A stretch of 32,026 nt of DNA from an uncultured Candidatus Melainabacteria bacterium (GTDB lineage Bacteria; Cyanobacteriota; Vampirovibrionia; Gastranaerophilales; Gastranaerophilaceae): the NCBI GenBank assembly GCA_934747335.1, contig CAKVGS010000023.1, positions 1 to 32,026 of the forward strand, read 5' to 3'. Below are positions 1 to 8,111 of this stretch, piece by piece. Position 1 is the first letter of the stretch; each line of letters begins with the position of its first letter. The position numbers and the translations under genes are program-made. Below the pieces are notes generated by a model. It made no database searches and was not told where the DNA came from. It saw nothing but the letters and a program-made list of their open reading frames with translations.

Positions 1-249
1 GAAAATAAAAATACAAAAGATGAAGTAAAAGTATTAAGAGAGCTAGACTCAAAGCAACGACAAATTTTGAATTTGTTTGAAACTCAAAAATTCATAACTG
101 CAAAGGATGTAGCTGAATTCTTTAAATTTGCACCAAGAACTGCTCGTTTATTAGTTTCAGAATGGGTAAATTCCGGCTTTCTTCATTATGATGGAGAAGG
201 GCGTAAACGCAGATATTTTTTAAGTGAAAAATACGAAAATATTTTATAA
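1..249 (+). CDS. C-terminal winged-helix fragment, possibly of a Fic-family protein (5' truncated)
   Basis: The reading frame is open from the first base of the window, so this is the 3' part of a longer gene; the TTG at 67 is only an internal codon. The visible 82 residues contain a helix-turn-helix pattern (TAKDVAEFFKFAPRTARLL) followed by a basic wing (GEGRKRRYFL). This matches the small winged-helix domain found at the C-terminus of many Fic/DOC AMP-transferase proteins and of some stand-alone regulators. The catalytic Fic motif would lie outside the window, so the family is inferred. The role of the tail is probably DNA or protein recognition. No clear terminator follows directly. Confidence 0.5.
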   Translation, partial: ENKNTKDEVKVLRELDSKQRQILNLFETQKFITAKDVAEFFKFAPRTARLLVSEWVNSGFLHYDGEGRKRRYFLSEKYENIL

Positions 250-305
250 GAATTGTAATTTAATTAAATATCTAACAGTGGCAACAAAATGGTAAGAAAA
301 AAGTT

Positions 306-355
306 CACACAAATTAACCCTGTAAAAACAGTATAAAAAAGCAGGTTAATTGTGT
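306..355. repeat. Imperfect inverted repeat downstream of the winged-helix gene
   Basis: The arms AATTAACCCTG and CAGGTTAATT are separated by about 18 bases of A-rich sequence; outer bases (CACAC/GTGT) extend the pairing with mismatches. No U-tract follows on the plus strand. On the minus strand the outer arm runs into GAACTTTTTTC, so a minus-strand terminator is possible, although no minus-strand gene is visible here. Confidence 0.4.
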
Positions 356-412
356 TAAATCAGTAAAATTGTCAACCCAAATAACGCTTAAAAAAGGGAC
401 AAATGCGATGCA

Positions 413-455
413 TTCACGGTGTAGACAGGGATTCGAATTCGCTTGGGGGTACTAT
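413..455 (+). pseudogene. tRNA-Glu-like 3' half (remnant)
   Basis: The sequence TTCACGGTGTAGACAGGG followed by ATTCGAAT and a G-rich acceptor-like end aligns with the 3' half of bacterial tRNA-Glu, from the UUC anticodon through the T-arm (remembered E. coli sequence, about 31 of 44 positions equal). It cannot be a functional tRNA. The 5' half is missing, the base before the anticodon is A instead of the universal U33, and the T-stem has a G-G mismatch. It may be the footprint of an element that integrated into a tRNA-Glu gene, or a decayed gene. Confidence 0.4.
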
Positions 456-650
456 TTTTAAATATAAGAGGCTTTGAGTTTCTTTTTTAATGCTCAATTT
501 GAAACAAAATACCCCGCAAGTTAGAGTTTTGGTAACGGCTTACTAACAAGAAATAAGCAAAAAAAATATCAATCTTATGTTGATTTTATCCTACAATGTT
601 TCTTTACAAAAATATATTTTTCATTTTATTAACCAATTATACTAAATTTA

Positions 651-659
651 TGTTATAAT
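651..659 (+). promoter_or_regulatory. Extended -10 promoter (TGTTATAAT)
   Basis: TGTTATAAT is a perfect extended -10 box, 59 bases before the start codon at 719. No good -35 is present at the usual distance, as is common for extended -10 promoters. The same motif precedes rnpB on the other strand. Confidence 0.5.
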
Positions 660-718
660 CTCTTCTTAGAACAAACAAAATAACAGAAGTGTGGGCAAAA
701 ATTAAGATAGGAGAATTT

Positions 719-1438
719 ATGAAATTAAACACTAACGCTTTTTTGAATTTTACTTTTAAAGTCGGTAAAATTTTATCATCTTTAATGTTAGTTGTAGTGC
801 TTTTAGCATTTATTGGAGGAGCATATATGCTTATCAGTTCTACAAACAGCAAATTAGAAATTCCACAATTTGAATACTTTAGCACTGACAACTCCTCCGA
901 ACGAGGCGATGTAATAGAAACACCTGCACAAAATAACAAATATGATGAATTCATAAATCAAATGATTAAAGAAGAAAATTTAAACAAAGAAATCAAAAAA
1001 TCACTTGTTGAATTTGCTAATGCATTAGACCGAATGGATGAAGTTGATACAATGACAGCTTTAAATGGTCTAAAAACTTATTATGCAACAGCTAACAAAA
1101 AATTCGCTTCTAATGAAAATTTGCTATATGAATTTTTATATAACAATTTACAACAAATGGAACCATATAGATACGAGTACATTTATGATGAAGTAATAAC
1201 TTCATTAGATCCTAAAAAAATAAGCAGCAATATTGCCGTAAACAGATGCATATTATATAGTTATGGCAACAGCTTAGAAAGTGCAATAAAAGTAAAAGAA
1301 GCTCAAGATGCAACAAATACAACTAATCAAATAATTGCAGGCAGTGTTATGGGAGCATCTTTGTTGTTATTTGTACTCCTTCTATTCTTGCCTGTATTAA
1401 TTAAAATTGAAGAAAATACAAGACAAAAAAATGATTAA
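719..1438 (+). CDS. Bitopic membrane protein of unknown function
   Basis: This 239-residue protein starts at the ATG at 719, which has a Shine-Dalgarno TAGGAG at 708-713; an earlier GTG at 689 in the same frame lacks one. It has a hydrophobic segment near residues 12-40 (SLMLVVVLLAFIGGAYML), a soluble mostly helical middle of about 160 residues rich in acidic and asparagine residues, and a second membrane span near residues 205-228 (ASLLLFVLLLFLPVLI), followed by a short charged tail. The middle part is probably on one side of the membrane between two anchors. I recognise no family. It appears to be a monocistronic unit with its own promoter and a strong terminator. Confidence 0.75.
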   Translation: MKLNTNAFLNFTFKVGKILSSLMLVVVLLAFIGGAYMLISSTNSKLEIPQFEYFSTDNSSERGDVIETPAQNNKYDEFINQMIKEENLNKEIKKSLVEFANALDRMDEVDTMTALNGLKTYYATANKKFASNENLLYEFLYNNLQQMEPYRYEYIYDEVITSLDPKKISSNIAVNRCILYSYGNSLESAIKVKEAQDATNTTNQIIAGSVMGASLLLFVLLLFLPVLIKIEENTRQKND

Positions 1439-1460
1439 CAAAACAACTTAATATATAATC

Positions 1461-1502
1461 AAAAAAGAAGGCTGCTTAATTATTACTTGCGCCTTCTTTT
1501 TT
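1461..1502 (+). terminator. Rho-independent terminator
   Basis: A perfect 12-bp stem (AAAAAAGAAGGC with GCCTTCTTTTTT) encloses an 18-base loop and ends in a T-run. It lies 23 bases after the membrane-protein stop codon. Confidence 0.8.
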
Positions 1503-1588
1503 ATAGAAAAATAATTCTCAAGAGCTATATAAAACATATCTATGAAAGTTTAAAATGGACTTATAGAGGAAAAAGAAAGTGTGTGATT

Positions 1589-2050
1589 ATGATTCAACCT
1601 GTAAATGCCTTAACCCCTAAGGTTTCATTTAAGGGGCAATACTCGGATTTCAAAAACCCTGTAAACAAACGCACAGAAAAACGTTTAGCAATTCTTAATG
1701 CGGGAGGAGTTTCTGTTGCAATGGGCGCAGTAACAACAGCTATTGCAAGAAGTTATACTTCCTCTTGGAAACATGCCAGTTGGTTCGGACTTGGCGCTGC
1801 AGCTGTAACAATGCTTTTTGTATGCCCTAGATTTATGTACAAATCCGGCATTAATGCTTACGCAAAAGAAAAAGAAATGGATGTTTTCACAAAAGAAAAA
1901 GAAGTTCAGAAAAAACTTCTAAACGATGTGGATGATGCGATTGAACATCACAGTGAGGATTTGCAAGACAAATTAGAAAACTATTCAAAAGCAAAAACCG
2001 CAGATACAAAAACTCCTACTAACAAAACTGTAAAAATCGGCATAGCTTAA
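1589..2050 (+). CDS. Small lineage-specific membrane protein with VSFKG N-terminus
   Basis: This protein has 153 residues from the ATG at 1589. The open frame extends upstream to 1487, but that would place the start inside the preceding terminator; a GTG at 1583 is an alternative start, with AGAGGA at 1565-1570 as a possible ribosome site. The N-terminus (MIQPVNALTPKVSFKG) is of a type I associate with small proteins of Gastranaerophilales genomes; this is recollection rather than a search. Two hydrophobic segments (about residues 30-48 and 58-75) are followed by a lysine/glutamate-rich helical tail. The function is unknown. It converges on the next gene, and both share the terminator at 2051-2082. 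Confidence 0.65.
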   Translation: MIQPVNALTPKVSFKGQYSDFKNPVNKRTEKRLAILNAGGVSVAMGAVTTAIARSYTSSWKHASWFGLGAAAVTMLFVCPRFMYKSGINAYAKEKEMDVFTKEKEVQKKLLNDVDDAIEHHSEDLQDKLENYSKAKTADTKTPTNKTVKIGIA

Positions 2051-2082
2051 AAAAAGGTCGTGGCATAAGCCACGACCTTTTT
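2051..2082. terminator. Bidirectional terminator between convergent genes
   Basis: A 14-bp perfect stem (AAAAAGGTCGTGGC / GCCACGACCTTTTT) with a 4-base loop starts directly after the plus-strand stop. Its A-run and T-run let it work on both strands. Confidence 0.85.
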
Positions 2083-2086
2083 AATT

Positions 2087-2590
2087 TTATTTTTCAACTT
2101 TTTCTTCTGTTATCGGTTGAATGTCCAATTTTGCAAAAGTTCTTGACGCTTTTGCAAATTTATATGTTCCTGGTGGCGTTGTGACTGCAAGTGAAGTCCC
2201 AAAGCCTGCTGATAGCCCTGCGACAACGCCTGTTACCGTTGCTAAAATTGTTTTCATAGTGTTTTTTGAATTTCTCATCAACGTTAAAGGAATAGCTGCC
2301 CCTAAAAAGCCTCCCGTTGCAACAATTGCTCTTGAAATATTTCTTCTTTTTTTAATATCAGCTTCCGAAGAATTTTCTGTTACATATTTTTGAATTTTTG
2401 GAGCGGCATCCATAATATCGCGATAAGCAGATTCAAACTTATCAGTATCCGTGCCTGCAACGCTCAAACGCCCTGCCTCTTTACCTTCTGCATCAATCAC
2501 TCTATAAATAGCTCTGCCATTCTCTGTTGTTCCGGTTCTTTGGATATTACCATAAGAATTTTGTTTAAAACCAGTTATGCCGTTAACCAT
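2087..2590 (-). CDS. Small lineage-specific protein with two hydrophobic segments
   Basis: This 167-residue protein has a ribosome site AAGGTAG upstream of its ATG. Residues 1-80 are polar and predicted mixed alpha/beta (GRAIYRVIDAEGKEAGRL). Two hydrophobic stretches follow (about residues 87-103 and 113-137, including TVTGVVAGLSAGFGTSLAV), then a polar tail. The length, the hydrophobic pair and the convergent arrangement resemble the neighbour at 1589-2050, but the two proteins are not visibly homologous. No family is recognised; it is likely a membrane-associated protein. Confidence 0.65.
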   Translation of the reverse strand: MVNGITGFKQNSYGNIQRTGTTENGRAIYRVIDAEGKEAGRLSVAGTDTDKFESAYRDIMDAAPKIQKYVTENSSEADIKKRRNISRAIVATGGFLGAAIPLTLMRNSKNTMKTILATVTGVVAGLSAGFGTSLAVTTPPGTYKFAKASRTFAKLDIQPITEEKVEK

Positions 2591-2681
2591 AAAAATCTAC
2601 CTTCACACTAATACTACTATATCTATAAAGTAATCCAAACAAAAAAATTTGCTAGTTTGTTAATTTTTATTAAGATTAAAT

Positions 2682-3758
2682 TTAAACAAACTCCGCTAAT
2701 ATTACATTACTCACCAACACGCCTTTTAAATTTAGCGCAAAACCTTTTTCCGTTCGCTCTATAAAATCAGAATATTGACTCAAAATGTCTGCATATTTTG
2801 TTTCAAAATCTATGTTAAATTTTTCTTTTATACGCTCGCAATCAATTCCTTCTGTTTTTCTAAAGCCTAAAAATATTTCTTCTTCCAATTTTTCTTCTTC
2901 TGACAAAATATGTCCAATTTCATGCGTTGAAGGTTTTTCCAAATATTCTTCTAAAGTTGTGAAATTAGAATACCTTGCGCCATCTAAATAACCATGCGCA
3001 GCTACTCCAAAACCGTAGTACTCGTTATTATCCCAATAATTCAAATTATGGCGGGATTCAAACCCCTTTTGAGCAAAATTGCTGACTTCATATCTGAAAA
3101 ATCCGTTTTGTTCCAATTTCTGATTAATCAATTCGTACATATCCGCTTGAATATCATCATCAGGAACGTTAGGTGGGTTTTTACCCCAAAAAGAATCCGC
3201 TTCGACTTTCAAACCGTAAGTTGAAATATGTTGAATACCAAGTTCTAAAAACTTTTCTAAATCAGAAGAGAGTTTTTCTAAAGTTTGAGTCGGCAAACCA
3301 TAAATCAAATCAACGCTAATATTTTCAAACCCAACTTTTTTTGCGAGATTAACTGCTTCAATTATTTGTGCAGAATTATGACGTCTGCCGATTAATTTCA
3401 GAATTTCATCATCAAAGGTTTGTGAGCCGATACTCAAACGGTTTATGCCTATTTGCTTTAAACCGTCTAAATATTCTTGTGTCGCATCATCAGGATTAAG
3501 TTCAAGCGTTACTTCCGCGTTTTCTATAAGTTTAAATTTGCTTATAACTTTCTTTAACAGTTCAATTGGAATAAGAGAAGGTGTACCTCCACCAAAATAA
3601 AGCGTTTTGAGTTCTTCTCCTTTATAATTATCAGAAATATCTTTTAACAAAGCAAAAATATAGCCTGTAATTAATTCCGGTCGATTAAACGACACAAACG
3701 AACAGTATTTGCATTTTGATTTACAAAATGGGATATGAATATAAGCACTTTTTGCCAT
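2682..3758 (-). CDS. hemW: Heme chaperone HemW (radical SAM)
   Basis: This 358-residue protein is close to the usual HemW size. The radical SAM cluster motif CxxxCxxC is present at C12, C16 and C19 (PFCKSKCKYCSF), with the extra aromatic residue typical of the HemN/HemW group. The SAM-binding GGGTPS motif lies near residue 57, and HemW-type signatures include DLIYGLPTQT and HNLNYWDNNEYYGFG. HemW binds and delivers heme and is often misannotated as coproporphyrinogen dehydrogenase; the short N-terminus before the cysteines favours HemW over HemN. It is the last gene of the wall-synthesis cluster, starting 2 bases after ftsQ, so it is very probably co-transcribed. Confidence 0.88.
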   Translation of the reverse strand: MAKSAYIHIPFCKSKCKYCSFVSFNRPELITGYIFALLKDISDNYKGEELKTLYFGGGTPSLIPIELLKKVISKFKLIENAEVTLELNPDDATQEYLDGLKQIGINRLSIGSQTFDDEILKLIGRRHNSAQIIEAVNLAKKVGFENISVDLIYGLPTQTLEKLSSDLEKFLELGIQHISTYGLKVEADSFWGKNPPNVPDDDIQADMYELINQKLEQNGFFRYEVSNFAQKGFESRHNLNYWDNNEYYGFGVAAHGYLDGARYSNFTTLEEYLEKPSTHEIGHILSEEEKLEEEIFLGFRKTEGIDCERIKEKFNIDFETKYADILSQYSDFIERTEKGFALNLKGVLVSNVILAEFV

Positions 3759-3760
3759 AA

Positions 3761-4615
3761 TTATTCATCCAGTTTTATATAGTTAGAATCCCAACGCAAG
3801 TCAATATATTTAACTTTCTTGTTAAGCATTTTTACTTGCGGAAGCAAAGAAGGCAATCTGTGAATTTTGTCATAAGTACCTGCATTAAAGCTTCCCAGTC
3901 TTATATTTGCAGTAGGAATTTTTACATAAACATCTTTTGGGTTTCTATAATCAATGTATTCTACATTTTCACCGGATTCCACCTCAACGGTCAGTGCAAG
4001 TTTTTTGAAGTTATTAATCTTAGCTTTATCCCAATTTCTGTAATCGTCACCGCTTCCGTAAGTAATTACTCTTACAACCTTAAAATCACTGCTAAGTGGC
4101 ATATAATCGTGCCCTATTAATTTTCCATCAGAAGAAAAGAACGCAATCGGCGCAACTTTTTCGTCAGGCGCAATCGTAATCACGGGAGTTCTTTCAATTA
4201 TAATAATTTGCATTCTTGCAGGAAACCAAAAACGTCTTATATAAACGTCTTGAATCGGGTCAAGTTGCATAATACTTTTTTTTAGATTATCCGTTTTAAC
4301 CATAAAAATAGGTTTTAGTGGAACTTGGTTGCGTCTTAAGGCAGAAAGAATTTTTTGCGAGGGCACAATCCTATTATTTACAATTTCCAGAGATGGGCTA
4401 CTTAAACTGTCAAAAGCGTTTGAGTGCAATCTCCATTGAGGCATTTTTAGGACAAAAACACCAATACAAATCAAGCCAATTGTGATAAACATTTTCCAAA
4501 GTGCGCGTAACTGGTTAAGTCGTCTTTGCGACTTCCTAACTTGACGTTGCATTTTTGCTTGTTGTAAACGTCTGTTTTGATGGTATCTTGGATGTTGTTG
4601 TCCTTCGTTTGACAT
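3761..4615 (-). CDS. ftsQ: Cell division protein FtsQ (POTRA domain)
   Basis: The 284-residue protein has the FtsQ/DivIB layout. A basic, glutamine-rich cytoplasmic tail (residues 1-40) is followed by one membrane span at about 41-60 (MFITIGLICIGVFVLKM), a POTRA-like domain and a beta domain (ERTPVITIAPDEKVAPIAF and following). FtsQ links early and late divisome proteins at the septum. Its start codon overlaps the ddl stop by one base (TAATG), suggesting translational coupling. The order murC-murB-ddl-ftsQ supports the assignment, because FtsQ sequences diverge strongly. ftsA and ftsZ are not adjacent here; hemW follows instead. Confidence 0.82.
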   Translation of the reverse strand: MSNEGQQHPRYHQNRRLQQAKMQRQVRKSQRRLNQLRALWKMFITIGLICIGVFVLKMPQWRLHSNAFDSLSSPSLEIVNNRIVPSQKILSALRRNQVPLKPIFMVKTDNLKKSIMQLDPIQDVYIRRFWFPARMQIIIIERTPVITIAPDEKVAPIAFFSSDGKLIGHDYMPLSSDFKVVRVITYGSGDDYRNWDKAKINNFKKLALTVEVESGENVEYIDYRNPKDVYVKIPTANIRLGSFNAGTYDKIHRLPSLLPQVKMLNKKVKYIDLRWDSNYIKLDE

Positions 4616-5556
4616 TATTTATTTAATCCTACACTATTAAGTATCATTAAAACAAGATTGTCATAATCAATTCCACAGACCTTAGCTTGAGCCGGCAAAT
4701 CGCTTGTATCAGTCATGCCCGGATTTGTATTAATTTCCAAGAAATAAGGTTTATCGTCTTTTACCATAAAATCAACTCTTGAAACGCCTGAGCAACCTGC
4801 TGTTTCGTGTGCTTCAACAGCAATTTTCTTAGTCAATTCTGTTGCTTCTTTTGATAAGCCTGTTGCAGGAACAATAAATTCTGACAATCCTTTTGTATAT
4901 TTTGCATCAAAATCATACCATTCAGTTTTTGTTCTGATTTCAAGAATCTCTGTTGCAAATGCTTTTCCATCTTTTTCTAAAACACCAACTGTGATAAAAA
5001 AGCCATCAATAAATTCTTCTATCAAAACGTCATCGTTATATTTTATAGCTTCTTCATAAGCTGCTTGTAATTCTTCCGGCTTATTAACTTTAGTCATACC
5101 AAAGCTTGAACCTTCAGAAACAGGTTTTGTAATCAACGGATATTGAAGCCCTTCAACCGCTTTCATCAAATCTTCGCCTTTTCTTACAAAAGCGGATTTG
5201 ATAAGAGGAATATTTTTGTTTGTAGAAAGTACTTTCTTTGTATATTCTTTATTCATACAAATTGCACTTGCCATTACGCCACAACCTGTATAAGGTATTT
5301 TCATGATTTCTAAAACACCTTGAATACAGCCGTCTTCACCATATTTGCCATGAAGAGTATTGTAAGCGTATTCAAATCCTTTTAAATCATTCATAACGTT
5401 TGGTGAAACATCTACTATTTCTGCGTTTTTATAACCCAATCTGTGTAATGCACCCAAGCAATTTTTACCTGAACGTAATGAAACTTCACGTTCAGATGAC
5501 ATACCGCCACATAAAACTGCTATTTTTGCATCTTTGTTTTGTATAGTATATTGCAT
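4615..5556 (-). CDS. ddl: D-alanine--D-alanine ligase
   Basis: This 313-residue ATP-grasp enzyme joins two D-alanines for the peptidoglycan stem peptide in the cytoplasm. Visible family motifs are LCGGMSSEREVSLRSG (residues 15-30), TKPVSEGSSFGMTKV, the EEFIDG segment, and the metal-binding end EINTNPGMTDTSDLP. The start has a good ribosome site (GAGGAAG) and lies inside the end of murB, giving a 37-base overlap. This tight packing argues for one transcript with murB and ftsQ. Confidence 0.93.
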   Translation of the reverse strand: MQYTIQNKDAKIAVLCGGMSSEREVSLRSGKNCLGALHRLGYKNAEIVDVSPNVMNDLKGFEYAYNTLHGKYGEDGCIQGVLEIMKIPYTGCGVMASAICMNKEYTKKVLSTNKNIPLIKSAFVRKGEDLMKAVEGLQYPLITKPVSEGSSFGMTKVNKPEELQAAYEEAIKYNDDVLIEEFIDGFFITVGVLEKDGKAFATEILEIRTKTEWYDFDAKYTKGLSEFIVPATGLSKEATELTKKIAVEAHETAGCSGVSRVDFMVKDDKPYFLEINTNPGMTDTSDLPAQAKVCGIDYDNLVLMILNSVGLNK

Positions 5557-6431
5557 AATTCTTCCTCTTTTTTTGTTTTATCGCCGATAAAAATAATTTC
5601 CGGCTTTAATTCTATTGTATAAATATCTTTAACAGCTTGATACATTTTTACCATAAGTTCAAGAACATCTTCCGATGTTGCGTTACCCTTATTTACAATA
5701 AAGTTCGCGTGCTTATCCCAAACTCTAACAGTATCAGTTTCAAAACTTTTAACTCCGGCTTTATCTAAAAGCCTTCCTGCCGAATCGTTTTCAGGGTTTT
5801 TAAAAACACTTCCCGCGTTCGGGTCTTTCAGCGATGGTTGAATATTTTTTCTGAACGTTAAATTTCGTTCCATTAATTCTTTGATTTCCTCCTGCGGAAG
5901 TTTTTTTAATTCAAATTCGGCAGAAAGTAAGATATAACGTCCTTCATGCAGAATTGAATGTCTGTAAGAAAAATCCATTTCTGATTTTTGTTTAAAAACA
6001 ACTTCCTTTGTTTCTCTATCAAACAAACAGCAAGAAACCAAAACATCTGCAATACATTGTCCATGTGCACCTGCGTTCATATAAACAGCGCCACCGATTG
6101 TTCCGGGAAGTCCAATCAAAAATTCTAAACCGCTCAAAGAAACATCTGCAACTTTTTGAGATAAAAGCGGGTCTTTAACACCGCAATCAGCATAAACTTT
6201 CGTTCCTCGGATTTCAAAATTTTTCATTTCGGTTGTTAAAATAATATTTCCTTTATAGCCGTTTGATGAAAACAAAACGTCAGAGCAGCTACCAAGAACG
6301 ATATAACTATCAAGTTCTCTTAGCAAGTTCGTGAACTCTTCCAATGTTTCAGGCAAATAAAGTTTTTCAACTTGACCGCCAATTTTGAATGTTGTTAAAT
6401 TTTTAATTTCGAAATTTTCTTTTATTTGCAT
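5520..6431 (-). CDS. murB: UDP-N-acetylmuramate dehydrogenase MurB
   Basis: This 303-residue flavoenzyme reduces UDP-GlcNAc-enolpyruvate to UDP-MurNAc. FAD-domain motifs are GLPGTIGGAVYMNAG (residues 107-121) and SYRHS (155-159). NAGSVFKNP (205-213) carries the catalytic serine, and the C-terminal LKPEIIFIG carries the expected glutamate. The length and the SYRHS motif suggest the shorter (type II) MurB class. One oddity is the FAD phosphate loop, usually GxGSNxL, which here reads LGSCSDVLF. The start has AAGGAAA eight bases upstream. Confidence 0.92.
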   Translation of the reverse strand: MQIKENFEIKNLTTFKIGGQVEKLYLPETLEEFTNLLRELDSYIVLGSCSDVLFSSNGYKGNIILTTEMKNFEIRGTKVYADCGVKDPLLSQKVADVSLSGLEFLIGLPGTIGGAVYMNAGAHGQCIADVLVSCCLFDRETKEVVFKQKSEMDFSYRHSILHEGRYILLSAEFELKKLPQEEIKELMERNLTFRKNIQPSLKDPNAGSVFKNPENDSAGRLLDKAGVKSFETDTVRVWDKHANFIVNKGNATSEDVLELMVKMYQAVKDIYTIELKPEIIFIGDKTKKEEELCNILYKTKMQK

Positions 6432-6498
6432 TATTTTCCTTTTTTAATGTTTTAAATATTCAATTTTGGTGTGTTGCGTGTTTCCTTTTAGGGAAGAA

Positions 6499-6529
6499 CC
6501 CTCTCCCTAGCCCTCTTCCTCGGAGAGGG
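6499..6529. repeat. REP-type palindrome (class A, CCCTCTCC...GGAGAGGG)
   Basis: Arms CCCTCTCC and GGAGAGGG lie around a C-rich centre in the murC-murB gap. Related palindromes occur at 13491-13500/13683-13688 (split by an insertion), at 17625-17645, and in altered form inside lpxK near 28795-28835. Confidence 0.75.
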
Positions 6530-6556
6530 AATGACCAAGACGCGTTTTATGTTGTG

Positions 6557-6599
6557 TCATTGCGAGGAGCGATATCAATTTGGGCGACGTGGCAATCCA
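6557..6599. repeat. REP-type repeat (class B, TCATTGCGAGGAGCGA...)
   Basis: TCATTGCGAGGAGCGA is paired loosely with GCGACGTGGCAATCC. This is a recognisable interspersed palindromic repeat type, sitting next to the class A copy between murC and murB. The remaining DNA of the 201-bp gap shows no gene. Confidence 0.6.
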
Positions 6600-6632
6600 T
6601 TCTTAATTTCATTCCCCAACAATAATCAGCTT

Positions 6633-7970
6633 TTACTTATTCGCCTTTTCCAATTCTTTTCCCAATGCCGTAATTGTACCTGCGCCTAAGCCAATTACGA
6701 TCTTTCCGTTTTCAAGCGTTGGTAATAATTTCTCTGCAACTTCTTGCATACTACCGCCAATATATTCTGCACCCAAATCTTTTGCGAAAGCTTCACCGCT
6801 TACACCTTCAATCGGGTCTTCTGACGCCGCATAAACATCAGTTACAACAACTCGACCTGCTTCAGAAAAAGCATTTTTGAATTCGTTCCACAAAGATTGA
6901 AGTCTAGTAAATCTGTGTGGCTGAAATACCGCAACGATATTTTCTTTTCCAAACTTAGAAGCCGCAGCGTCCAACGTTGCTTTGATTTCGGTCGGATGAT
7001 GTGCGTAATCGTCGTATACTTCAATTCCGTCAATTTCACAAACTTTTTGAAATCTTCTTCCCATGCCGGTAAAATCTGCAAAATAATCAGCAATCATTCT
7101 TACATTTACACCCGCTTCATTTAATGCTGAAACAACTGCAAGTGTATTATATATATTATGAACACCTGCAAGCTGAATTTTCATACTTGTTAATAAATTT
7201 CCATGATGATAGATTTCAAAACTTGTACCATTTTTTGAAAATTCAATATTTTTAGCAATATAATCAGCGTCATCAAGCCCGAATGTAATAAAATTTCCGC
7301 TTAAATTTTGAATACCTTCATTATCCTTATTAACAATAACTTTTTTTGCTTGAGAAATTGCCTGATTGAAGGTTTTAACCAAATCTTTCATACCGTTTTT
7401 ATAAAAATCCAAATGGTCTTCTTCTAAGTTATTAATAACTAAAATGTCAGGATGATATTTTATAATAGTTCCATCGCTTTCATCAAGCTCAGCAACAAAC
7501 TGCTTACCGCTTTTATGTTGAGCATTTGTGTTTAATTCGGGAATAATTCCGCCATCTACAAAAGACGGATTTAATTTTCCTTTTTCAAGTACAAAAGACG
7601 CTAAACCGCTTGTTGTAGTTTTGCCGTGAGTTCCGGAAAAACCAATGAAACATTTGCCGTTTTCTTGAGCAGTTTTGGCAATTTCTGCGAGTAAATCCGA
7701 ACGATGATAAATTGGCAAACCTAATTCTTTTGCTCTTACAACTTCAGGATTATTATCTCGAATTGCCGTACTTTTAATTATAATTGCGTCATTAGGAACA
7801 TTTTCAGCTCTTTGTCCGATAAAAATTTCAGCACCTAATTCTCTTAATTTATCCACATATTTTGAATCAACAATATCAGAACCTGAAACAGTATGCCCGT
7901 CTTCTAATAAATACTTGGCTAAACCGCTCATTCCAATTCCGCCGATTGCTATAAAATGATATCTTCCCAT
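6633..7970 (-). CDS. murC: UDP-N-acetylmuramate--L-alanine ligase MurC
   Basis: At 445 residues this is the normal MurC length. It shows the Rossmann-type start (YHFIAIGGIGMSGLA, residues 4-18), the Mur ligase P-loop GTHGKTTTS (113-121), the central ELDESDGT motif and the C-domain YDDYAHHPTE. MurC adds L-alanine to UDP-MurNAc in the cytoplasm, the first amino-acid step of the stem peptide. A ribosome site GGAGAG precedes the ATG. It is the first gene of the murC-murB-ddl-ftsQ-hemW series; a repeat-filled 201-bp gap separates it from murB, so murB may also have its own promoter. Confidence 0.95.
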   Translation of the reverse strand: MGRYHFIAIGGIGMSGLAKYLLEDGHTVSGSDIVDSKYVDKLRELGAEIFIGQRAENVPNDAIIIKSTAIRDNNPEVVRAKELGLPIYHRSDLLAEIAKTAQENGKCFIGFSGTHGKTTTSGLASFVLEKGKLNPSFVDGGIIPELNTNAQHKSGKQFVAELDESDGTIIKYHPDILVINNLEEDHLDFYKNGMKDLVKTFNQAISQAKKVIVNKDNEGIQNLSGNFITFGLDDADYIAKNIEFSKNGTSFEIYHHGNLLTSMKIQLAGVHNIYNTLAVVSALNEAGVNVRMIADYFADFTGMGRRFQKVCEIDGIEVYDDYAHHPTEIKATLDAAASKFGKENIVAVFQPHRFTRLQSLWNEFKNAFSEAGRVVVTDVYAASEDPIEGVSGEAFAKDLGAEYIGGSMQEVAEKLLPTLENGKIVIGLGAGTITALGKELEKANK

Positions 7971-8043
7971 AATCTCTCCAATTCTAGATTAATTATATTA
8001 TAAAGAATAGCGGTTTTACAATAGTTTATTGCTTTATTAAGCA

Positions 8044-8081
8044 AATAAAAGTGGAAAATCGTTTTTAGACTTTCCACTTTT
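8044..8081. repeat. 38-bp stem-loop repeat, copy 1 (terminator-like)
   Basis: This sequence is identical over 38 bases to 8713-8750. The arms AAAAGTGGAAA and TTTCCACTTTT form an 11-bp stem extended by two more pairs around a short loop. It lies just downstream of the antitoxin stop on the minus strand and probably ends that transcript. Confidence 0.8.
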
Positions 8082-8111
8082 CACTTAATTTTCCATTAAT
8101 AAATTTCTTTT

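Larger units (their letters stand above)
250..718. other. Intergenic region with inverted repeat, tRNA-like remnant and promoter
   Basis: No convincing protein gene was seen in this 469-bp stretch. It contains an imperfect inverted repeat at about 306-355 (arms near 311-322 and 341-350), a tRNA-Glu-like 3' half at 413-455, and an extended -10 promoter at 651-659 for the following gene. Confidence 0.6.

Noticed and set aside
250..690. Possible tmRNA or other structured RNA because of the GATTCGAATTC motif
   Set aside because: There is no tag reading frame, no matching 5' acceptor half and no pseudoknot pattern; a tRNA 3'-half remnant explains the motif better.
637..954. 105-codon minus-strand open frame overlapping the 719-1438 gene and its promoter
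   Set aside because: The plus-strand gene has a promoter, ribosome site, two membrane spans and a terminator; the minus frame has none of these.
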